The translations under genes and the position numbers were made by a program. A DNA stretch of 64,000 nucleotides from Laspinema palackyanum D2a (GTDB lineage Bacteria; Cyanobacteriota; Cyanobacteriia; Cyanobacteriales; Laspinemataceae): NCBI GenBank assembly GCA_025370845.1, contig JAMXFF010000015.1, forward strand, positions 1 through 64,000, given 5' to 3'. The notes beneath the pieces are model-generated. The model was not told where the DNA came from, ran no database searches, and worked only from the letters and a program-made list of their open reading frames with translations. Shown here in pieces: positions 7,437 to 15,960 of this stretch (position 1 is the stretch's first letter; every line of letters begins with the position of its first letter).

Positions 7437-9734
7437 TTAAAACGGCATCGCCATTGGGTTCATTTCAGCTTCCAGAGTCGGAGTTTTCCGCCAACCTAAT
7501 TGAACCGGCACATCATAAAGCCGCCCCGGCCCAAACCGCGACCAAAAATGACGCATTCCCGGCACAATCACCTTGACCACATTTAAACCAATATCCGGGC
7601 GAGTTTGATCCAGCACCAAAGTTTCTAACCCCGCCTCTCGCACAATATCTACACAGGTAATCACGTCCTCTCGGATATCATTCCCCCAGCGTTTCGGATA
7701 GTCCTGCATCGTTTTCAGAGGTTGAGCAGCATCAGGAGCCAAATAGGGCTGATTCTCTAACGTCGCTTCCAAAAGCCAAAGTTTGGCATCGCCATCCAGT
7801 TGGTCATCCGGCACTTTGTCCAGTTCCAAGCCCAACTGATTCACCTCCGTCAGGGCGCGGAGAATGGCAATGGTCGGGTCGAGGTGCGCCCCGAAACCGA
7901 GAATCAACCGTTCCGAATTGCCTACCTTGCGCCGCGACACTCCAGCAAAAGCAGAAATTCCCAAATCTGCGGTCAAATCCAACGCCCACAAATCCCGGTC
8001 ATTCTCCCCATAAAACTGTTGCAACTCCAAAAAGTAAGGCTCATCAAAACTGCTCAAATCCACCGCCGGACGACGCAAGCGGTTATACCACCACAGGGCC
8101 ACACTGTCCCGTTCCACCAATTCCAGAACCCCTTGTAAAATCGCCTCCTCTAGGGTGTTCCCCGCCGCGTTGCCGTTGGAGTCAGCGTTACAAAAGCGTT
8201 GACCTTTCGGAATCGGATAGTTGTAGTAACAAAAAGCCGTGGGTAAGTATTTGTGACATTGCTCCGTTAGCGACCAAACCGGAGTCCAGTCAATGCTTTG
8301 GTCAGGGTCAAAGCGTTGGGGAATCCAGTCATGGGCCGCTTGGCGATTTTGATTAATCTCCCCACGGCGGGCAAATTGGCTGTCACTAATACAGAGACAA
8401 TCTTCAGGATTGATCGCCAACTCCCCCAACTGCGCGAACGTCGCCTGCTGGCGCGGTTCATCCCCCTGGTAAATCCCCGAATAACGCTCCACCGCCTCAC
8501 AGAAACCACTAGCGCGGGATTGACTATCGGTTTTGCCCTTGCCCGAACTCTTATGTTTCAACGTGCTACGGAGTCCCCGCAGGGAAGTCGCCCCCCCAAA
8601 GGCGTGACCCGCCCGATAGGTATGCACCAAAGGGTTAGCGGGGTCGGTGACGCGCACCAATTCCGTCACCACCCCCGTAATCGGACTGATCAAATGCTCG
8701 TGCTGCTGTACCGTTTGGGCCGGAGTGAGGGCGCGGTGACCGCCATCCCGGGTGAAATGTTTCTCGCGAGATTCCAGAACCACAGGCTCAAACCCTCGAC
8801 GCTGGAGGATTTCCGGGTCGCCGCAAGTAGAGCATTGGGGGCGACGGATGAGGCTGTGGGTTTTGAAGTCCAGGGTGCGCTGGTTGAAGGTGATTAATTT
8901 GCCCTCCAGGGTGGGAGAAGGCGTGGGGGACTGGGCAATAACGAGGGATTTGGCGATTTCCGTCGCCGCAAACTGAAGGGCAGTCTGCAACGTCGAAGGC
9001 AAGGCGGCGCGGGCTGTGGGTAGATAACTATTGACAGAGTGAGGGATGTTGCCGTTGGTTTGGGCAGCGGCGTATTTTTCGCGCTGCACCGAGGCTTCCA
9101 CTTCCCGGTTGCCCTCCAAACGTTGGGCGAGGCAGTGCCAGCATCCCGTTTCTCCCGGTTTGAAGACTGGGCCCAGCCAGAGGACACTCCCTAGGGGTTT
9201 GACTAAAATCCAGGGTTGGCCGGTTTCAACCTGATGACGGTTGAGGGGGGCTAGGTCTGGGTTGAGGTAGTCGTCAGTGAGAACGAGGGTGAGGGCGGAG
9301 TTGGGCGTATCACCGGATTGGTATGGAATGCCTAACTCGCCCAGAGCAGCCCCCAGAATGTCAACCATACCCTCAGTAATGCGGTTTCCGACGGTTTTGA
9401 GGGTGACGGGTTGTTTCAGAGCTTGGGCAGCTACTTGGGGAGCAATACCTAACTCACTCCAGAAGGCCGCGACTTCCGGGGGCAGTTCCGGGGCGACTTC
9501 CGTGAGGTAGCCGGTTTCCGTAAGGCGATTTAATACAAAATCGATGTAGTCAGCAGGAACTTCGCGATCGAGTTTTTCTACAATTTGGTCCCGGCTGTAC
9601 TGCCCATCGAGGAACGGAATAATTTGACAGTAAAGCTGTCCCGTAAGGGCATGATTTTCTTGTTCCCCCAAGAGATAGACCTGTTTGGGGGGACAGATTT
9701 CGATGTGGTAGTGGGGTTTAATTTGGAATGTCAT
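7437..9734 (-). CDS. patD: PatD/TruD-like YcaO cyanobactin heterocyclase
   Basis: A 765-residue ATP-dependent cyclodehydratase that turns precursor Cys (and possibly Ser/Thr) into azolines after binding the leader. I start it at MTFQIKPHYH (9734) because PatD/TruD proteins begin with this type of PHxHxE segment, and the 36 codons upstream have no family similarity. Residues 1-90 form the winged-helix leader-binding region (PPKQVYLLGEQ, HALTGQLYCQ); C198/C201 (CWHC) and C301/C304 (CSTC) form the zinc site; the YcaO domain runs from about 350 to 765 with the ATP region SRASGFCEAVERYSG. The C-terminus PMAMPF resembles the PxPxP tail of YcaO enzymes. It sits between patC and the precursor array, the usual patA-B-C-D-E order. 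Confidence 0.94.
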   Translation of the reverse strand: MTFQIKPHYHIEICPPKQVYLLGEQENHALTGQLYCQIIPFLDGQYSRDQIVEKLDREVPADYIDFVLNRLTETGYLTEVAPELPPEVAAFWSELGIAPQVAAQALKQPVTLKTVGNRITEGMVDILGAALGELGIPYQSGDTPNSALTLVLTDDYLNPDLAPLNRHQVETGQPWILVKPLGSVLWLGPVFKPGETGCWHCLAQRLEGNREVEASVQREKYAAAQTNGNIPHSVNSYLPTARAALPSTLQTALQFAATEIAKSLVIAQSPTPSPTLEGKLITFNQRTLDFKTHSLIRRPQCSTCGDPEILQRRGFEPVVLESREKHFTRDGGHRALTPAQTVQQHEHLISPITGVVTELVRVTDPANPLVHTYRAGHAFGGATSLRGLRSTLKHKSSGKGKTDSQSRASGFCEAVERYSGIYQGDEPRQQATFAQLGELAINPEDCLCISDSQFARRGEINQNRQAAHDWIPQRFDPDQSIDWTPVWSLTEQCHKYLPTAFCYYNYPIPKGQRFCNADSNGNAAGNTLEEAILQGVLELVERDSVALWWYNRLRRPAVDLSSFDEPYFLELQQFYGENDRDLWALDLTADLGISAFAGVSRRKVGNSERLILGFGAHLDPTIAILRALTEVNQLGLELDKVPDDQLDGDAKLWLLEATLENQPYLAPDAAQPLKTMQDYPKRWGNDIREDVITCVDIVREAGLETLVLDQTRPDIGLNVVKVIVPGMRHFWSRFGPGRLYDVPVQLGWRKTPTLEAEMNPMAMPF

Positions 9735-9850
9735 TTTGTGGGAATTATCACTATATAAAGATGCCGAGAAACCGGAGACAGAACTTACCCATTTGTGAAA
9801 GACCCCTAAATGTAGAGGCGATTCGAGAGTTCCATCGAACATTGATGAGC
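9735..9850 (+). pseudogene. Possible remnant of a second RAYT-like transposase start
   Basis: ATG at 9761 begins MPRNRRQNLP, resembling the MPRKRR start at 4260, and lies a similar short distance upstream of a divergent cluster gene (patD). After about ten residues no transposase motif is left. Similarity is too short to be sure. Confidence 0.25.
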
Positions 9851-9869
9851 GAGGAGCAAGGGAGAGGGC

Positions 9870-10441
9870 GTGACGGGGTGCTTACAAGAGTAGGTTTTTT
9901 ACTTCCGGTCCCCTCCCCTTACCAAGGGGAGGGTTAGGGTGGGGTTCTTTTTGAGCGATCGCCATTCCACGCACTCATGAGAGGCGATCGCACCTGTACG
10001 AGAACTCCTACAGTGAACTGCACCTCCGGTCCCCTCCCCTTAGCAAGGTCCGGGTTAGGGTGGGGTTCTTCTTGAGCGATTCCCTACGGGATAGCTCCGC
10101 TTACCGCCATTCCACGCACTCATGAGAGGCGATCGCGCCTGTACGAGAACTCCTACAGTGAACTCCACCTCCGGTCCCCTCCCCTTGGCAAGGTCCGGGT
10201 TAGGGTGGGGTTCTTTTTGAGCGATTCCCTACGGGATAGCTCCGCTTACCGCCATTCCACGCAATCATGAGAGGCGATCGCGCCTGTACGAGAACTCTCC
10301 ACCCACCAATTCCTCTTGAAGCGCGGTCAGCGGAAGCTCTCCCGTAGGGAATCGCGCGTCAAGAGGACCCCACCCTAACCCTCCCCTTGCCAAGGGGAGG
10401 GGACCGGAAGTAAAAACATACTCTTGTAAGGTGACGGGGTG
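9870..10441. mobile_element. Non-autonomous element with long inverted ends and 11-bp direct repeats
   Basis: Inverted ends start CTTACAAGAGTA at 9881 and finish with the complement at 10430; they match for about 66 bp with a few differences and include CCCCTCCCCTT/AAGGGGAGGG. GTGACGGGGTG occurs directly outside both ends (9870-9880 and 10431-10441), which is what a target duplication looks like. The inside has about three imperfect tandem copies of a ~145-170 bp block with CATGAGAGGCGATCGC and CTACGGGATAGCTC. No ORF. A related, incomplete copy lies at 23393-23856. It lies between patC and patD. Confidence 0.75.
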
Positions 10442-10445
10442 AGAA

Positions 10446-10541
10446 CAAATCCGGTGGGTAAAAGTCGGTTTTCGCTTTTAGCCCGCGCAGGCACCGCTTC
10501 GTCCGTATAGCCTCCGGGCTACAGCCTGCGGGTTTTTACAG
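10446..10541 (+). repeat. Dispersed intergenic repeat (CTTCGTCCG family)
   Basis: Holds AAATCCGGT, AAAGTCGGTTTTC, CTTCGTCCG and a hairpin ending GCGGGTTTTTACAGAC. The same blocks occur in order at 63603-63504 (opposite strand) and partly at 17391-17453. Confidence 0.6.
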
Positions 10542-10543
10542 AC

Positions 10544-10762
10544 TTAGGCCCAAATCCGCCCTCGGCGAAACTTCTTGCTATTGGGTTTAGCGCTCTTGGC
10601 GTGTTCCCGAGCATACTCCCACCAGTAGGAGTAGTCCTGTAGCCCCGTCATCGTTGTGGGGATGTAGGATTTTTGGGGTGCTGGGGGCAGCGCGGCTTCC
10701 GCAGGAGTGGGGGAAGTTTCCGGCTGAGGATCTGTGTTGTTGGAGGTGTTTTTTTTCGCCAT
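10544..10762 (-). CDS. patC: PatC/TruC-like small cyanobactin cluster protein
   Basis: A 72-residue protein with a polar, Pro-rich N-terminus (DPQPETSPTPAEAALPPAPQ), the conserved-looking block YIPTTMTGLQDYSYWWEYAR at 31-50 and a basic C-terminus. Family small proteins of this type sit between patA/B and patD in cyanobactin loci, and their function is unknown. Assignment to PatC/TenC/TruC rests on remembered motif similarity and position. It lies 51 bp downstream of patB, probably in one transcript with it. Confidence 0.65.
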   Translation of the reverse strand: MAKKNTSNNTDPQPETSPTPAEAALPPAPQKSYIPTTMTGLQDYSYWWEYAREHAKSAKPNSKKFRRGRIWA

Positions 10763-10813
10763 AATCGTCTCCGTATTCCTATAAAAAAGGTAAAAATCGT
10801 GAAGGCTTTGGGG

Positions 10814-11038
10814 TTAGAAAAACCGACCCATCGGAGCAAAGCCGCCAAAGCCAGAGTGCATCACTTGGTTGTAGCTGCGATCGGCATAAACCGCCGGGTC
10901 ATTGTAGTTAGCACCATGCAGCAGGTCCATCCGAATATGGACCAAATCCTCGATCTCCCCATCCTCTAAATCCACAGCTAAAGCAGGTTGGGTGAAATGG
11001 GGTCGCTTGACGGGGGCGGCTTGTTTTGGAAATGCCAT
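10814..11038 (-). CDS. patB: PatB/AcyB/McaB-like small cyanobactin cluster protein
   Basis: A 74-residue protein MAFPKQAAPVKRPHFTQPAL with the central DGEIEDLVHIRMDLLHGANY and NDPAVYADRSYNQVM blocks. Position directly before patC and patD and the overall composition fit the PatB/AcyB/McaB family found in nearly all cyanobactin loci; these proteins have no known essential role. A longer in-frame start is not supported. The B versus C label could be swapped, but both belong to the cluster. Confidence 0.65.
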   Translation of the reverse strand: MAFPKQAAPVKRPHFTQPALAVDLEDGEIEDLVHIRMDLLHGANYNDPAVYADRSYNQVMHSGFGGFAPMGRFF

Positions 11039-11117
11039 TGTTTTTCTCGGGTAGGATTTGCAGATTGCGACTTGGAGCGCGACCCTTGGGGGTCATCGTC
11101 TCCCCGTCACCTAAATT

Positions 11118-11141
11118 TTATTCTTCGTCGCCGTCGTAGGA
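11118..11141 (-). pseudogene. Decayed seventh precursor: SYDGDEE tail only
   Basis: Minus-strand codons TCC TAC GAC GGC GAC GAA GAA TAA read SYDGDEE-stop, almost the precursor tail SYDGDDE. Upstream in frame is only PPHPLA and other low-complexity sequence with a stop; no leader and no Cys before SYDG. The region upstream (11150-11220) is a G/A-rich simple repeat that has probably replaced the gene body. It lies between E6 and patB. Confidence 0.6.
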
Positions 11142-11256
11142 GGCGAGAGGGTGAGGGGGAGACGAGGTGAGAACGACTTCTCCAATTCTCCCCGTCCCCT
11201 AGTCCCCTAGTCTCCCCGTCTCAGATCAAAAAGGTCTGTGGTAAAATCAACCGCGA

Positions 11257-11430
11257 CTACTCGTCGTCCCCATCGTAGGAACATAAAAACTCGGTACAGG
11301 TTCTTGTCGCCAGATCGGATGGCAATATAGCAGCCATACCGTTAGCTTCAGACCGTTCTATCGGCAGTTGACCCGAAGGCACGCGGTCAATGGGCTGCAG
11401 GGGGTTGGGGGAGATGTTTTTCTTGTCCAT
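11257..11430 (-). CDS. patE: Cyanobactin precursor peptide E6, dispersed and leader-altered
   Basis: A 57-residue precursor between patA and patB, far from the main array. It keeps MDKKNISPNPLQPIDRVPSG, QLP and the tail SYDGDDE. Between them the LAELSEEAIG block is missing, replaced by IERSEANGMAAILPSDLA and then TRTCTEFLC, a plausible 9-residue core with two Cys and two Thr. Without the helix the PatD-leader contact should be weakened, so this is either a decayed copy or a precursor recognised differently. Its 5' leader hairpins are intact (11464-11504), and its 3' flank has the usual TTGATTTTACCACAGACC start. Confidence 0.8.
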   Translation of the reverse strand: MDKKNISPNPLQPIDRVPSGQLPIERSEANGMAAILPSDLATRTCTEFLCSYDGDDE

Positions 11431-11463
11431 TGGAGTTTTACCTCTTTTGTTAGGTTTACCGTT

Positions 11464-11504
11464 TGACCGCTGGGGGTGGTCAGTCCCTTCTTGTTGTCAA
11501 GAAG
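11464..11504 (-). promoter_or_regulatory. Two-hairpin leader of precursor E6
   Basis: CTTCTTG-ACAA-CAAGAAG as in E4, then GACC-ACCCCCAGC-GGTC. The structure is kept although this unit is 4.5 kb from the array. Confidence 0.6.
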
Positions 11505-11558
11505 CCTGTTTGTGCTGCCCCGTAGCAGTGGGCAAAGCACAGAAATTCTGTTTTTTTA

Positions 11559-11663
11559 GCCCCCCAGCCCCCCAATTCTGGGGGGAGCCGGACTCTTTGT
11601 AAGTCCCCCAAAGTTGGGGGATTGAGGGGGCCACTTCCCCCAAAGTTGGGGGATTGAGGGGGC
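11559..11663. repeat. G/C-block intergenic repeat between patA and E6
   Basis: Two copies of CCCCCAAAGTTGGGGGATTG followed by AGGGGGC (11603 and 11637), plus a related CCCCCCAATTCTGGGGGG palindrome. The block begins a few bases after the patA stop codon. Confidence 0.8.
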
Positions 11664-11665
11664 AA

Positions 11666-13684
11666 TTAATACGGCGAAGACCAGCTCTTCACCTCGCCCA
11701 ACGTCACCGGAATCAAATCGCTGACATCGATGGTAAAGCGGAAGATTTTCTTGGCCCGACGGCTGTTTTCCGGGTCAAAGAACTTCAGTTTCACATCCCA
11801 GCAGTCGCTATCCATCCGGCAGAACGGGCTTTTCTCCACCGTGATGCTGTCCAGTTCCATCCCTTGGGCTACCGCTTGGCTAAAGGTCGAGGCCGCCTGG
11901 AAGGCATTGGTGACAGAGAAGTTGAGGGCACGGTCTTGGGAGGTAGTACCCAGGTTGCGCAGGTCATAGTAAATCCGGTTGAGGAAGCTATCCAAGGTGC
12001 GGCTCATCGCATCGCGATCGGCTCCTTCCGTCACCGCTTGTACTTCTGCAAAAGCGGCATTAACCAGGCTGTTCACCTTCCACCCGTAAACCCCGCGAGT
12101 GCTTTGGGTTTCAATAACCGGCACAACCTGCCCAGAGAACAGCTTCACCGTGCGTCCCGAGAGAACACCAGGAATACTCACCCGCTCAATGTAGTCGTCA
12201 TCATGTTCCGGTTGAATTTGACCCGCCAGGAGTTCTTGCAGAGCCAAGTAGGTTTCTCGGGCAAAGGGGCCTTTAGGGTCGATCGCATAAACCGGAGTCA
12301 ACTCAATATTGAGCGTCCAAATCAAAGACCGAGCCTCAGAAATATCGCTGGCCAGGTAATCCGCCATTTGGCGGGCATCGTAGGGGTTAGCCGGGACCAT
12401 CACGCCCCCACCGAGCGCAAAGGCAGGCATCAGTTGCTTAAAGGTATCGCGGCGGGCTTCGGAACCGAAGTCATAGCCCAAAGTTCCCAAAGCATAAACC
12501 AATTGACTGGATGCGAGGTCGCTCGGTGCTTGGCTGGGGGTGACGGCGTTGGAATTGTTAGCAGAGGTCATAGTGCTCAGTTGAGTTGGGGTAGAGGTGA
12601 ACGATTGAACCGTGTTGCTGGGGATGACAGCAGCTTCCGGGATGGTAGCGGGTTGTAAGAGGCCCTCCTGGGCGGGTGCCGGGGCATCTGCCACCAGGCC
12701 ACCACCGCAGCCGCAGCCGCCCGATGGTTCTACACCTGTGGCAGTTGCCGCCTGTAGTTCGTCAGACATATTTCCTCCAGTAAGTAAGGTGATGGCTCCA
12801 GGGATATTCAGTTTTCCGGCTAGACATCGCTGGGTATCGGCGGGTAGGTCTACATTGCAAGGCAGGGCACTTTGCAACAAAATTTGACGCACCCGGGCGG
12901 GGTCAGGGGTTTCGCCCCGCTCAATTTGCAGACTCAAGAGCAGAGCAGCAACCCCGGAAACAATGGGGGCGGCAAAGCTAGTGCCATTGAGCCGTTCCGT
13001 ACCGCCCCCCGGTTTTGCCCCGAGGATTTGCTCTCCGGGGGCGAGGATACCTTGGGTTTTATACTTAGAGCCCCAATTGCTGAAGTCTAAGGGGTGGCCC
13101 CTTGCATCCATCGCGCCAACAGCGAGGACGGAGGGGAGGGCTGCAGGAACGTGCAGACACTCACATCCGTCGTTGCCTGCGGCTGCCACGAGTAGGATGT
13201 TTCGCTCTTGGCAGATGCGAACTGCGTTTTCCAGCCAGCCTTCAGCTTCGCCAAAGTCAGTCAACTGACCACCACTGAGGTTGATAATATGTGCCCCCGC
13301 GTTAGCGGCTTGCTCAATTCCCCGGGCGAGGTCGAGTTGGGTAGCACTACAGCGGTCATCAGCAAACACGGGGACAATCAAACCCCGACATCGGGGCGCG
13401 ATGCCCGGAATGCCTCCCTCGGATTGCCCAAAAATAATGCTGGCAACGTGAGTGCCGTGGCCGGACATACTGCCGTCGCTGCGGGCGGCCTGGGGTACCA
13501 GGGTGGGTAAAACCGTGAGGTCTGATCCTTGGAAACAAGGGTGGGCGCGGTCAACGGGGCCGTCGAGGATGGCAACGCAAATCTCTGACCTTCCCTGGCT
13601 CATGAGTTGGAACTCGGGTAGATCGGCCAGTTCGGCAACAGCAGATCGGGCTATGTCGTCGGCTCCGTCTCTATTGTTTGGCAT
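11666..13684 (-). CDS. patA: PatA-like cyanobactin leader protease (subtilase)
   Basis: A 672-residue protein that should cleave precursors between leader and core. Subtilase domain about 30-305 with predicted triad D41 (VAILDGPVD), H79 (GHGTHVASII), S236 (NGTSFAAP) and oxyanion N171 (AAAGNDG). Then a Gly/Cys linker (GVEPSGGCGCGGG, 317-329), a Ser/Thr-rich linker to about 392, and the PatA/PatG C-terminal domain 394-672 (YALGTLGYDFG, FSVTNAFQAASTF), clearly homologous to the end of the PatG-like protein. GVEPS in the linker is identical to a known recognition-sequence-I form in PatE, so self-processing is conceivable. The start ATG at 13684 gives a normal PatA N-terminus. First gene of the cluster. 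Confidence 0.94.
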   Translation of the reverse strand: MPNNRDGADDIARSAVAELADLPEFQLMSQGRSEICVAILDGPVDRAHPCFQGSDLTVLPTLVPQAARSDGSMSGHGTHVASIIFGQSEGGIPGIAPRCRGLIVPVFADDRCSATQLDLARGIEQAANAGAHIINLSGGQLTDFGEAEGWLENAVRICQERNILLVAAAGNDGCECLHVPAALPSVLAVGAMDARGHPLDFSNWGSKYKTQGILAPGEQILGAKPGGGTERLNGTSFAAPIVSGVAALLLSLQIERGETPDPARVRQILLQSALPCNVDLPADTQRCLAGKLNIPGAITLLTGGNMSDELQAATATGVEPSGGCGCGGGLVADAPAPAQEGLLQPATIPEAAVIPSNTVQSFTSTPTQLSTMTSANNSNAVTPSQAPSDLASSQLVYALGTLGYDFGSEARRDTFKQLMPAFALGGGVMVPANPYDARQMADYLASDISEARSLIWTLNIELTPVYAIDPKGPFARETYLALQELLAGQIQPEHDDDYIERVSIPGVLSGRTVKLFSGQVVPVIETQSTRGVYGWKVNSLVNAAFAEVQAVTEGADRDAMSRTLDSFLNRIYYDLRNLGTTSQDRALNFSVTNAFQAASTFSQAVAQGMELDSITVEKSPFCRMDSDCWDVKLKFFDPENSRRAKKIFRFTIDVSDLIPVTLGEVKSWSSPY

Positions 13685-15303
13685 GGATTGTAAACCTGAA
13701 ATACAGGCTTGATTTCGATTCGGGATTTAACCGATTTTATTTAGGGGTTGTTCTATGTCCTACATTCTGTATCGCCGCTCAAATGACGCAGATATAGTGA
13801 TCCTTAAGGATTTTGTAAGAATCTTGAGACTAAATCCAGTCTAGGGAGATCTTTCTTTGTAAGGATTGGGTGTTCTAAGCGTACCGTCGAAGCATCATAT
13901 CTGGCTCGCAATTTTATATGACAACCGTGAACAATCACGTCGTCATACTTCGGCTGCAAGCCTCGTTTAGTATGAGTCCTAGCCATTTCTACCTACTGTT
14001 TATCTATTCTCAACCAGAAAATCCAAAGCCCTTGTTTTTTGGTACTGATTGAGAATGAACTGTTAGTCTAGATCTCACCTGAATTCTGAAAGCCTTGCTA
14101 CGACTATCTTTCAGACACCTGAATAGTTATTGGCAAACGGTATGCCAGATGCTCTACGGAAGCTTTCGTATCAATAGAATATTTAGTTTATATCACAGAT
14201 TGAGCATTTGGGGAAGATCTAAAGGTGCATAATTTCTGGCCTAAGTGAGTGGCTAAGATTTTGGGAATAATTAGTGTCCATGAACGAGGGTTTCACATTG
14301 TGCAAATTGTCTCTATTCAGGAACATTGTGGGCAGGAGGCCCCTAGAAACTGAAGAATCCACAGACACTCATCAGTTAAACCAGTAATTTTCTCCCATTT
14401 CATATTCAGAACTTATGCAATCTTTAAAACGAAACCCTAAATGTAGGCCAGTTTCCCTTGGATACTTCTACATTTATTGTGAATTCTCAAAATCTGCGCC
14501 AGTCCTATAATTAATTCTTAATCGACCTTTTGGCTTGGACTAGGACTTTGTACAGGATTAGATAAGCTAGGACAAGAAACAAGGTTACTTAACCATTACT
14601 ATTGCTAATCACCAACATTTTTGTTAAAAAATCTGGTTATCTTCCCTGGAAGGTTCCGACGTACTAGGGCCTCTCTTAATGCTCTTTGAACTACACGATA
14701 GCGGTTCCCGAACTCAGTGAGTATAGATACTTAGAGGAGTGCCGACACTTTCCGCAAAAAGGTAGCTCATCACTGTGGCACTATAGAGCGACCCTAAATC
14801 ATTGTAACAATGGCTCCAAGCCCGCTCACCTTGGAGTCCCGCACATCCCTCACTCTTCCTCCTGTGCGGAGTGCTGTCAAGCTATGCTGTTATGGAAGCC
14901 TGCCTGCTGCGCGCAAGGGCGATCGCTTTGCATCTGACTCGCTATATCTATGCCAAAATGCCTTATACAGCCTGTATAAGAAATCTCCAATCCTCTGCGT
15001 AATTGATGCGCGTAAGCCTCTGCGTACTCTCGCTACATCTTGCACCACATGAAAGTGCCAAAAATGTGAAGCTTACGGCAGGCTCCAACGTAAGCGGAGC
15101 TATGTACGTCAACGCTTTAGGCACTCCAAAAGAATGGACATCATAACGGTGGGAACCGCTACATATCCCTTACTTTTGGGCCATATTATAGATATAAAAA
15201 ACGGGGGAGAGTTTGGGCAGGGATCGGAAATTACCTTGTCCTCCCCCTGACTGAATTCTCCTTTTAAATGTCCTCTCATGGCAGTTAACCGATTGTTATT
15301 TCC
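13685..15303. other. 1.6-kb spacer upstream of patA; repeat remnants, no clear gene
   Basis: A 60-codon minus-strand ORF (13986-13804, MARTHTKRGLQPKYDD, basic, with AGTAGGTAG seven bases or so before its ATG) is possible but unrecognised. Around 14690-14790 and 15125-15165 are decayed copies of the GCGGTTCCCGGACTCATGAG repeat seen at the left edge. The cluster promoter should lie within about 200 bp of 13684, but no strong -35/-10 pair was found. Confidence 0.5.
13804..13986 (-). CDS. Possible small basic protein, unrecognised
   Basis: Sixty residues, MARTHTKRGLQPKYDDVIVH onward, rich in Arg and Lys, with no recognised motif, membrane segment or repeat. It has an ATG start and a purine-rich stretch upstream. 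It lies upstream of patA on the same strand, about 120 bp away, so if real it would be the first gene before the cyanobactin cluster. It could equally be a chance ORF. Confidence 0.25.
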   Translation of the reverse strand: MARTHTKRGLQPKYDDVIVHGCHIKLRARYDASTVRLEHPILTKKDLPRLDLVSRFLQNP

Positions 15304-15822
15304 TCATTGCCGACCTTCTTTCCATGTTTCTCCTCCCGATAAATAGCTGAGTTTTTCATCAACTTTTTCAGGTAATTCTAAGGCTGAATGGGTATAAATT
15401 AGGCTTAACAAATCTTGGGCTGTTGCCATCACTTCTTGCCGATTCACCCGGTTGGAGAGTTGAAACGGGGAATAGGCTCCTTCTAACACTTCCACGCTGG
15501 CATCCCGAATGGCTACCTCGATCGCTTCTGTTAAGAGGCTATCCCATTCATCGGATTTTATATAGTAAGAGGTTTGATTTTCTTTTAAATTGAGGTCTTG
15601 GATTTCTAAAATAGAACCCCGAATGGAAGCCGCCCAAGAATTCGTGAGGCGCTGTTCTAGTTGATGATTAATCAACGCGACTAGCATTCTCATCGCCAAA
15701 GATTTAATCGCTCTGAAAATGGCTTTTTTACTCATGCCATCCAGTTCATCTAAGAGGGTCAAAGCCTCTTGATAGCGTCCCTCTAGGATACGGTTTCTTA
15801 AATCGGCTAATTCTTGCGTCAT
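15304..15822 (-). CDS. DUF29 family protein
   Basis: A 172-residue protein, all-alpha by composition. The central EQRLTNSWAASIRGSILEIQ and the MSKKAIFRAIKSLAMRMLVA helix fit the DUF29 family, which is greatly expanded in cyanobacteria and has no established function. No signal peptide or membrane segment. A single-gene unit: upstream is a short repeat with mirrored GGGGCGATTCG, and the next gene (sufS) reads the same way but lies behind it. The label comes from motif memory, so moderate certainty. Confidence 0.65.
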   Translation of the reverse strand: MTQELADLRNRILEGRYQEALTLLDELDGMSKKAIFRAIKSLAMRMLVALINHQLEQRLTNSWAASIRGSILEIQDLNLKENQTSYYIKSDEWDSLLTEAIEVAIRDASVEVLEGAYSPFQLSNRVNRQEVMATAQDLLSLIYTHSALELPEKVDEKLSYLSGGETWKEGRQ

Positions 15823-15960
15823 GATGACTCCCCCAAATTAAAGGGTCAGGGCTTACCCATTCCCTCTATGTAGGGGCGATTCGCGAATCGCCCCTACATA
15901 GAGGGTTGGTTCTTCAAATATGCGTCACTGCTGAAGGTGAGCAATGGCCCACCCTTTCAA

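Noticed and set aside
14686..15052. Cys-rich ORFs near 14.7-15.0 kb as extra peptide precursors
   Set aside because: They run through decayed copies of the left-edge repeat and lack the leader (LAELSEE) and SYDG tail of the precursors.
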